A DNA stretch of 64,000 nt from Paenibacillus sp. cl123 (GTDB taxonomy: Bacteria; Bacillota; Bacilli; Paenibacillales; NBRC-103111). The stretch spans positions 210,362 to 274,361 of the forward strand of contig NZ_FMYY01000006.1 in NCBI RefSeq assembly GCF_900101595.1. The letters run 5' to 3'. Shown here piece by piece: positions 59,101 to 64,000 of the stretch; within the stretch, counting starts at the first letter, position 1; every line of letters starts with the position of its first letter. The notes under the pieces were generated by a model. That model was not told the DNA's origin. It searched no databases and was given only the letters and a program-made list of their open reading frames with translations. The position numbers were made by a program, and so were the translations under genes.

Positions 59101-59164
59101 ACGGAGCCGCCCCGGGGAGGGGTCCAGGTTCCAGTTTATAGTGCCGGAGGTCCGTAATGATTAA
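56129..59164 (+). CDS. 7TMR-DISM hybrid sensor with two kinase modules flanking a receiver domain
   Basis: 1011 aa. A membrane anchor, an extracellular jelly-roll domain (~40-205), and seven transmembrane helices (~210-405) form a 7TMR-DISM sensor. Kinase 1 follows: HisKA with KTSHELRTPLHGI (His near 438) and an ATPase with NLLENGLKF, DTGRGIAP, GIGLGLSI. A receiver domain (~682-800; IVDDE, PDLVLLDLMMPG) comes next, then a LytS-type His_kinase segment (QAQITPHFLYNSMNALV, ~815) with a second ATPase (ENAVRHGIGG, EDDGAGMD, GIGIGNVNRRL). Two complete transmitter modules in one chain are uncommon. It overlaps the response-regulator gene by 8 nt. Confidence 0.88.
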   Translation: MTKPFTILLAMILLFASSASVLIFRWIHPPDAAVRAVGGVLDARGWDYEERGVLSLRGQWEFYPDKLLTPDDFRGDPALQASRKLIDVPGNWKDEVATNGRPGYGAGTYRLVVQVDQSDIYSIRAKKTRMSSRWFINGTALGGNGNPSLIREEFVASNLPFFGSEKAEAGPVEIVIQVASLRYLEGGLTQAPEFGEQLVMIKHRDHARLTDMVLMMTMLIFGLYFAGMFRQWSKERHLMYLSLFCLTTGLFFSLDNEILAAVLFPGFPFELLQKLLFVTVFLSFLFFSLYTYRYLDEPDHKPFRIFRGITYVYCVFIVVIPNDYLYYTMPVNLLLQTATFLIIFYALFRIRNKGGYLPIFTVLNVFFMILSWASAQYRYELGLEHPYFMIVTPLLLVFSLAFQSSHRLQRAFVRNEQLSLQLIAHDRHKDEFLAKTSHELRTPLHGIINLSQILLDDKETKLEPQHRENVRLLNLVGRRLAGLVHDILDMSQIKQGRLRIQLTPVDLGMTARLVFDMLSIAPRNKQVVLQDDLPPDLPLVLADENRLRQIMYNLLENGLKFTDSGFVRISASEQAGELIVTVTDTGRGIAPEQLARVFEPFETSSADVGDRSGIGLGLSITKQLVELQGGRIQVHSELGRGTTFTFNLPIAEPGAERQLPWYGGEERTPEFPASSQSDPAGSITVLIVDDERSNLKICIDAVSSMKYAYKAVQSGTEALEQLRQTPHPDLVLLDLMMPGISGLDVCREIRKLHNLAELPVLMLTASGQHSDMLASFEAGANDILQKPFEVAELKARVSSLLAMKKSSEQAVRREMDFLQAQITPHFLYNSMNALVGLSYKDVGKLRDTIHHLTTYLRAKFTFVFQGNLVPFEKELELVRAYLAIEQLRFGSRLEIRYHLDDDLHFLLPPLTLQPLVENAVRHGIGGKPEGGTVDIRVFRDDEGQINLVVEDDGAGMDEETLMQLHNQQRGGIGIGNVNRRLQMLYAQKLDIRSRPGEGSRFQFIVPEVRND

Positions 59165-60296
59165 CGCGATATTGATTGACGATGAGGAAATTGCGCTCGA
59201 TGTGCTTGAAATTTTGCTGGAGGAAATCGGCGGCGTGCAGGTGCAGGCGAAATTTCTACAGGCCGGCGAGGCCATCGAGCGGGTGGCTGAGCTCCGGCCG
59301 GATTTGATCTTTCTGGATATCGAAATGCCGGGGCTGAACGGGCTGGTCGCCGCCGAGCAGCTGCAGCAGCGGTTCGCCGAAGCCGAGATCATCTTCGTGA
59401 CGGCCTACAAGGAGTATGCGCTGCATGCCTTTGACGTCAATGCGAAAGGGTACCTGCTTAAGCCCGTCTCCAAGGAACGGCTCGCCAAGCTGATCGACCG
59501 GTACCGCCCTTCGCCGGGGGCCGTGCAAGCTCCTCCCCGGAAGCGGCCTGTCGAGGAGGAAAACGCGAGTCATACCGGGCCTGATCTGCCCTTGAGGCTG
59601 CAGGCGCTGGGGAGTCTGGAGCTTTATTCAGCCGGGGGCGAGCTGTTCAGTTGGAGAACGAAGAAGACGAAGGAATTATTCGCCTACCTGTGGCATCATG
59701 ACGGCATGCCGGTATACCGCGATCATATTCTGGAAGCCTTGTGGCCGGAGCTGCATGCCGAGCGGGCGCAAGCTTTGCTCCATACCACGATGTATCATCT
59801 GCGTCACATGCTGAAGGCAGCCGGCTGCCATGAGATGATCATATTCGCGGATGAACGTTACCGAATGCGGGTGGAGGGCGTCGCCAGCGATGTCAAGCGG
59901 CTGGAGTCCAAGCTGGGCCAGGCTAGAGACATGGAGCCCGAGGAACTGCTCGGCTTGTACCGGGGCGATTATATGGAGACCGAGCATTACCGGTGGGCGG
60001 AGTCCCGCCGGGAAGAGCTGCGTGCGGCGTATGTGCATGCGCTCGAAGCCGCTCTAACCCAGTCGCGGGGAACTCAGCGGGAAGCGCTGCTGCGCAGGCT
60101 GATCAAGCTCGAGCCGTTTGCGCATATGCATTACTACCGTCTCCTGCTGCATCTGGACGCCGCGGGCCATGCGGGGGCGGTGCTAAAGGTAGTCGAGCAG
60201 CTGCAGCGCCACGTCCACGAAGAGCTGGGCCTGGAGATTACCCCGGCGATGCAAAAGCTTATCGAGCGTTATCACAAACCACGGCAGACGGAGTAA
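59157..60296 (+). CDS. Response regulator with SARP-like DNA-binding and BTAD domains
   Basis: 379 aa. A receiver domain at ~1-120 (ILIDDEE, LIFLDIEMPGLNG with Asp near 55, VTAYKEYALHAFD, KPVSKERL), a winged helix of the OmpR/SARP type at ~150-235 (KKTKELFAYLWHHDG, LHTTMYHLRHML) and a helical bacterial transcriptional activator domain at ~240-375 (LGLYRGDYMETEHYRWAESRREEL). This mix differs from the LytTR output usually paired with LytS-type kinases. Translationally coupled to the sensor upstream, which is surely its partner. Possible target: the exporter at 60449 (inference). Confidence 0.88.
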   Translation: MINAILIDDEEIALDVLEILLEEIGGVQVQAKFLQAGEAIERVAELRPDLIFLDIEMPGLNGLVAAEQLQQRFAEAEIIFVTAYKEYALHAFDVNAKGYLLKPVSKERLAKLIDRYRPSPGAVQAPPRKRPVEEENASHTGPDLPLRLQALGSLELYSAGGELFSWRTKKTKELFAYLWHHDGMPVYRDHILEALWPELHAERAQALLHTTMYHLRHMLKAAGCHEMIIFADERYRMRVEGVASDVKRLESKLGQARDMEPEELLGLYRGDYMETEHYRWAESRREELRAAYVHALEAALTQSRGTQREALLRRLIKLEPFAHMHYYRLLLHLDAAGHAGAVLKVVEQLQRHVHEELGLEITPAMQKLIERYHKPRQTE

Positions 60297-60353
60297 AACG
60301 GAAGAACCCGATCGACCGGACCCCGCGATTTTTCAAAAATAAAGAAACATGAG

Positions 60354-60391
60354 GCCAATAACCCTGACAAACAGTTGTCAGGGTTATTGGC
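60354..60391. promoter_or_regulatory. 17-bp perfect inverted repeat upstream of the drug exporter gene
   Basis: Arms 60354-60370 and 60375-60391 (GCCAATAACCCTGACAA and complement) around ACAG. No T-run follows on the plus strand, and the repeat overlaps TTGTCA/TAGTAT promoter-like elements, so an operator is likelier than a simple terminator. Confidence 0.5.
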
Positions 60392-60448
60392 TTATGATCG
60401 TAGTATGGAAGCCAATTAAATTTGCACAAGGAAAGAAGGGAATCTCTT

Positions 60449-61987
60449 ATGAAACTGCAGGCGAACAACACGGGAATGATCCTTGCCGGCTTGCTTCTGG
60501 CTATTCTGATGGCTTCGATGGACAATACGATCGTAGCGACGGCCATGGGGACGATTGTCGGTGAACTCGGAGGACTGGATAAATTTGTGTGGGTCACCTC
60601 CGCCTATATGGTAGCCGAGATGGCCGGGATGCCGATCTTCGGCAAGCTGTCCGACATGTACGGACGCAAGCGATTTTTCATCTTCGGCATCATTGTCTTC
60701 ATGGCAGGCTCGGCGCTCTGCGGCACAGCGGAATCGATCATTCAGCTGAGCTTGTACCGGGCCGTACAAGGGATCGGCGCGGGCGCATTGGTCCCGGTCG
60801 CCTTCACGATCATGTTCGATGCGGTCACTCCCGAGAACCGGGGCAAGCTGGGCGGATTATTCGGTGCGGTATTCGGCATGTCCAGCATCTTCGGCCCGCT
60901 GCTCGGCGCTTATATCACGGATTACATCACCTGGCAGTGGATTTTCTATCTGAACCTTCCGCTTGGCTTGCTGTCGCTTGTTTTCGTCGCCTTTTTCTAT
61001 CATGAGTCCCGTCAGCATGCCCGTCAGCAGATCGACTGGGCGGGCGCTGCGACGCTGGTCGGAGCCGTCGTCTGTCTGATGTTCGCCATGGAGCTGGGAG
61101 GCAAGGAATATGCCTGGAATTCGCTGCCGATTATCGGCTTGTTCACGGTTTTCGTACTGTTTGCGGCGTTATTCGTACTGGCCGAGAAGCGGGCTGTAGA
61201 GCCGATCGTGGCCTTCCGCATGTTCCGCAGCCGTCTCTATGCGACAAGCAATATGGTTGCGGTATTCAGCGGCGCCGCCTATATCACGGCATCCGTTTAT
61301 ATCCCGATCTTTATCCAGGGCGTGCTTGGGGGCAGCGCGACGAACTCGGGACTTGTGCTTCTCCCGATGATGGTGGGCAGCGTCGTAACGGCAACGGTCG
61401 GCGGCTTCCTGATCCAGCGATTTTCTTTCCGGGCGGTGATGCTTCCAACTCTGGTCCTGCTGGTTGCCGGTCTGGCGCTGCTGTCCACCCTGACAGCCGA
61501 TTCCTCGCGGCTCAGCATAGTTCTGTATATGATTATGGCAGGACTCGGAATAGGAGCTTCCTTCTCGGTGCTCAGCAATGCGGCGATTCATTCCTTCCCG
61601 CCGCAGCAGCGGGGAGCGGCCACCTCGACGCTTAACTTCCTGCGTTCGCTCGGGATGGCTATCGGCATCACAATATTCGGCATCCTGCAGAGCCATTCGC
61701 TGACCCGGCATATGGCCGCCACTGCGACCGGTTCGCAGGACCTGTCCCTCGCCGATTCTCACACGCTGCTGGATCCGGCTGTCCGCTCCCGGATGCCGGA
61801 GCAGCTGCTCAGCGTTATAACGGAGGGGCTCGCTTCCTCCATCAGCGTCACCTTCGCCTGGAGCGTCCTGCCCGCGCTGCTTGCTTTGGGAGCAGCGTTC
61901 GCGATGAGCCGCGAGAAGCTGGACCCTGCCGCCGAAGCCGAGGCCCATGCGGCCGCTCAATCGGAAGGGTACGCTACTTCTCACTGA
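60449..61987 (+). CDS. MFS drug exporter, DHA2 (EmrB/QacA) family
   Basis: 512 aa from the ATG at 60449 (GAAAGAAGGGAATCTCTT upstream), about 14 transmembrane helices. MASMDNTIVATAMGTIVGEL is the helix-1 motif D1 of DHA2 exporters; FGKLSDMYGRKRFF is the loop 2-3 motif A; LYRAVQGIGAGALVPVAF and GPLLGAYITDYITWQWIFYLNLPLG are further signatures. Proton-driven export of cationic or hydrophobic drugs is expected; the actual substrate is unknown. Confidence 0.93.
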   Translation: MKLQANNTGMILAGLLLAILMASMDNTIVATAMGTIVGELGGLDKFVWVTSAYMVAEMAGMPIFGKLSDMYGRKRFFIFGIIVFMAGSALCGTAESIIQLSLYRAVQGIGAGALVPVAFTIMFDAVTPENRGKLGGLFGAVFGMSSIFGPLLGAYITDYITWQWIFYLNLPLGLLSLVFVAFFYHESRQHARQQIDWAGAATLVGAVVCLMFAMELGGKEYAWNSLPIIGLFTVFVLFAALFVLAEKRAVEPIVAFRMFRSRLYATSNMVAVFSGAAYITASVYIPIFIQGVLGGSATNSGLVLLPMMVGSVVTATVGGFLIQRFSFRAVMLPTLVLLVAGLALLSTLTADSSRLSIVLYMIMAGLGIGASFSVLSNAAIHSFPPQQRGAATSTLNFLRSLGMAIGITIFGILQSHSLTRHMAATATGSQDLSLADSHTLLDPAVRSRMPEQLLSVITEGLASSISVTFAWSVLPALLALGAAFAMSREKLDPAAEAEAHAAAQSEGYATSH

Positions 61988-62140
61988 AGCCCGGCACCGG
62001 CAGCCTGTTGCTCGATGCCATCCAGCCGCACATTTGGAGGGATACGCCGCTTCTCACCGAGGCGGCGGCATTTCTACGGAACAAGAGATGCGATGGCCGG
62101 AAGGAGAGGGTATAATAGGGGAAAAGTGGAGGTGCGGCAT

Positions 62141-62569
62141 ATGAACCTGAACTACTACAATACCTTTATCACGGTGTCTCCGGACAGCACGGCCGCTGTC
62201 GGCATGATCCCTCAGGAACGGAAAGGCGGCCCCTCAAAGCACGGGCTCGAATACGAGCTGCTGGCGGGCAGCCCTTATACGTATACGCAGGAGGATATTT
62301 TATTCGAGGTGCATGTCCGCCACAAGGGAATTCCTCCAGAGGAGCTGGAGGCGAGCCGCGCGCAGCTCCGGGAGGAATTTTTCCAGCGTCCTCATGCCTG
62401 CCTGCGCGCCTCCATGCTTCCCAAGAAATACGGCTGGGGCATTCATTTCGATCAGGAGGGGCGAATTGCCCTCTACGGAGTGGAAAGCCCCGAGTACAAG
62501 GAGTACGCGGACAATAAAAGCGGAGAGCTGAAAGTGCTTGCCGGGATGCGCAGCAGCCGGGCGAAGTAA
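62141..62569 (+). CDS. DUF6157 family protein
   Basis: 142 aa from the ATG at 62141 (AAAGTGGAGGTGCGGCAT upstream); the open frame further up is rejected for lack of a ribosome site. YYNTFITVSPDSTA, HGLEYELLAGSPYTYTQEDILFEVHVRHKGI and LPKKYGWGIHFDQEGRIALYGVESPEYKEY match DUF6157, a small cytoplasmic family of unknown role. A TATAAT at 62111-62116 may be its -10 box. Confidence 0.8.
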   Translation: MNLNYYNTFITVSPDSTAAVGMIPQERKGGPSKHGLEYELLAGSPYTYTQEDILFEVHVRHKGIPPEELEASRAQLREEFFQRPHACLRASMLPKKYGWGIHFDQEGRIALYGVESPEYKEYADNKSGELKVLAGMRSSRAK

Positions 62570-62648
62570 GCGGCGCTTGCCGGGCGCGTATTCATTCGGG
62601 GACAAACCGGGTAATCCTTTCTACATGAGGAAAGGAGTGCTGAAGTCC

Positions 62649-62858
62649 ATGACCGATTATACAGCCCGTCAGCCCGGCGTGCCGGAAGAGCTGCCCCCGC
62701 GCCCGGGACCGGAGATCCAGCCGCCGGCCCCGCCGGAGATTAAGCCGGAGCAGCCGAAGCCCGAGATTCAGCCGTCTCCGGTTCCGGAGATTAAGCCTGA
62801 GACGATACCGGAGGTGCAGCCGGGGCGGCCGCAGGAAATTCCTCCGCAGACTCCGTAG
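62649..62858 (+). CDS. Small proline/glutamate-rich repetitive protein
   Basis: 69 aa from the ATG at 62649; AAAGGAG lies 11 bases upstream, and an ATG at 62625 in the same frame is an alternative. After MTDYTARQPG the sequence is an array of PEIQP/PEIKPE-type units (about six), without cysteine or hydrophobic segments. Likely disordered. Unknown function; could be a small spacer or surface protein. Coding status is moderately sure, from the ribosome site and the regular in-frame repeat. Confidence 0.5.
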   Translation: MTDYTARQPGVPEELPPRPGPEIQPPAPPEIKPEQPKPEIQPSPVPEIKPETIPEVQPGRPQEIPPQTP

Positions 62859-62925
62859 CGCGCGAGGCGGGACAAGCGGTGTCTGTCTGGCGTCAGAATG
62901 GTACTTTATAGTTGCGTTAACGAAG

Positions 62926-62974
62926 GCAAAGCCTGTCCCCGGTTCAGCGGAACCGCAGGGGCAGGCTTTGCTTC
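62926..62974 (+). terminator. Terminator after the proline-rich gene
   Basis: GCAAAGCCTG-CCCC (62926-62940, one bulged T) pairs with GGGGCAGGCTTTGC (62958-62971), followed by TTCG; an inner TTC/GAA stem is present. Confidence 0.65.
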
Positions 62975-63092
62975 GCATAAGCGCATATGCGATCAAACAA
63001 ACGAATCCCGATTGCCTCATACTAGGGGGAGGGAAGCTATGTGACTGCTTAAGTCTCTCTTTCCCGCGGAAGGGGACTTCATGGTAACCTGA

Positions 63093-63307
63093 CAAAACGT
63101 ATAAAAGCGTCCGGTTGGCGGTCAGTGATATGGGAGTTGTGCGGAAAAGCGTATAAAAGCGCTCGAGCGGCGGTCAGAAGAAGAGGAGTTGTGCGGAAAA
63201 ACGTATAAACGCAGCCGACTGGCGATCAAAAGTTTGGGAGATGTACGGAAATACGTACAAACACGGCCGGCAGGCGGTCAGAAGTACAGGAGTTGTGCGA
63301 ACATCTA
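63093..63307 (+). repeat. 52-bp-period tandem repeat, array C
   Basis: Four units: 63093-63144, 63145-63196, 63197-63248 and 63249-63300, each exactly 52 nt, plus the start of a fifth. Shared blocks: GGAAAA-CGTATAAA at the start, GGCGGTCAGAAG in the middle, GGAGTTGTGC at the end. This is the best-conserved of three arrays (others at 19855 and 22458). Confidence 0.9.
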
Positions 63308-63336
63308 TCACTTTTTTAGCGAAGGATCGTGTTGAT

Positions 63337-64000
63337 ATGGAGTATTACAAAAGCATCCAGGCAGCCGTCGATTATATCGAAAAACATCTGAATGAGCCTA
63401 TGAAAATCGGAGAGATTGCCGGGGCGGCCAGCTTTTCGGCCTTTCATTTTCAACGTATGTTCTTGGCGATAACAGGCTTCACGGTACAGGAGTATGTTCG
63501 GACAAGAAGGCTGTCGGAGGCGGCGGAGCAGCTTGCGTATTCAAGCGGAAGCATTCTGGAGCTGGCCGTCGCTTGGGGGTATCAATCCCAGGAAGCGTTC
63601 ACCCGTGCCTTTGAAGCTTATTTTGGCTTGCCCCCGGGGCGGTACCGGAAGGAAGGCTCGCCCATCCCGCATCGGCCGAGGCTGAATTTACTGGAATATC
63701 GACAGAAAGAGGGGACAGAGACGAAGATAGACAAGCCTAAGCTGGTAGAACGGGAGCCTTTGGACATCGTAGGCTTCGCTTATTCGACAAACCTCGCCGA
63801 GGGTCGGCATTATGGGGACATTGCGGGCTTCTACCGGGAATTTGGAGAGCGGGGGCGTTATCTCGGCATCCCTCACCGGGCCGCTCCGGATATGGCGTAC
63901 GGCGTCTCTTGCGAATTCCAAGAGGATGGGGACTTCATATTCATCGTGGGGGAGACGGTGAGCAAGCCTCCACTGGAAGAAGGATTGAAACAAGGATTTA
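63337..64000 (+). CDS. AraC family regulator with effector-binding domain (3' end outside window)
   Basis: 221 codons are visible from the ATG at 63337 (GCGAAGGATCGTGTTGAT upstream) and the gene runs off the window. The N-terminal ~105 residues contain two helix-turn-helix motifs (MKIGEIAGAASFSAFHFQRMF and ELAVAWGYQSQEAFTRAFEAYFG). From ~128 on, KPKLVEREPLDIVGFAYS begins a GyrI-like effector-binding domain. Same layout as the regulator at 14550-15407. Repeat array C lies directly upstream. Confidence 0.85.
   Translation, partial: MEYYKSIQAAVDYIEKHLNEPMKIGEIAGAASFSAFHFQRMFLAITGFTVQEYVRTRRLSEAAEQLAYSSGSILELAVAWGYQSQEAFTRAFEAYFGLPPGRYRKEGSPIPHRPRLNLLEYRQKEGTETKIDKPKLVEREPLDIVGFAYSTNLAEGRHYGDIAGFYREFGERGRYLGIPHRAAPDMAYGVSCEFQEDGDFIFIVGETVSKPPLEEGLKQGF

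Noticed and set aside
63093..63307. CRISPR array
   Set aside because: Units are contiguous and diverged along their whole length; there is no constant repeat alternating with unique spacers and no cas gene nearby.

Overview
The window looks like chromosome from a moderately GC-rich Bacillales species, most probably Paenibacillus or a close relative (inference from gene content, not from a marker gene). Reasons: strong AGGAGG-type ribosome sites with frequent GTG/TTG starts; Bacillus-type proteins (a YkuI-like EAL protein, a KapD-like exonuclease, an ExoA-type AP endonuclease, a YeeI-like YebC protein, a YjiC-like glycosyltransferase); an SLH-anchored S-layer-type protein; collagen-like/DUF4183 spore-surface-type proteins; and LacI-controlled carbohydrate genes. 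No rRNA, tRNA, CRISPR array, prophage or insertion sequence was found.

Layout. 0-5 kb: end of a chemoreceptor, a hybrid histidine kinase and a c-di-GMP phosphodiesterase-like protein. 5-14.3 kb: an SDR oxidoreductase, a SWIM/SNF2 helicase pair, a pterin dehydratase, a nucleotidyltransferase, an acetyltransferase and a first rhodanese. 14.5-22.6 kb: an AT-richer accessory stretch with AraC/effector regulator, chloramphenicol acetyltransferase behind a classical attenuation leader, a macrolide-type glycosyltransferase, a polyamine-type acetyltransferase, an HD/CHAP-like protein, a decayed SIS-domain gene, a divergent carbamoyltransferase and an ArsR unit. 22.8-31.9 kb: a LacI regulator with matching operators in front of itself and of an FAD oxidoreductase / DUF4838 / giant SLH protein set. 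32-34.4 kb: YebC and a secreted phytase-esterase-like protein. 34.5-40.8 kb: a sulfur-scavenging operon (aldo/keto reductase, FMN monooxygenase, SsuC-, SsuA-, SsuB-like transporter, sulfurtransferase) behind a promoter and a leader terminator. 40.9-51 kb: small accessory genes (double MerR, methyltransferase, GNAT, ClbS-like, a decayed mazEF remnant, OsmC, MarR/serine hydrolase, alpha/beta hydrolase, PadR unit). 52-56 kb: DNA repair nucleases and two DUF4183 proteins. 56-64 kb: a double-kinase sensor with a SARP-like regulator, a drug exporter, small conserved proteins and a truncated AraC regulator.

Three families of non-coding elements are not explained by the genes. (1) Two ~105-nt elements (313-420 and 52180-52282) share a core and a three-stem fold with compatible base changes. 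(2) A 52-bp-period tandem repeat occurs in three intergenic arrays (19855-20035, 22458-22632, 63093-63307) in both orientations. (3) A ~50-nt hairpin terminator recurs behind four unrelated or paralogous genes (14352, 17736, 40784, 42339) with stem-preserving changes. Other strong signals are the cat leader peptide, the 22-bp inverted repeat before padR, and a mazF gene with one nonsense codon preceded by a DinB-MazE chimeric remnant.
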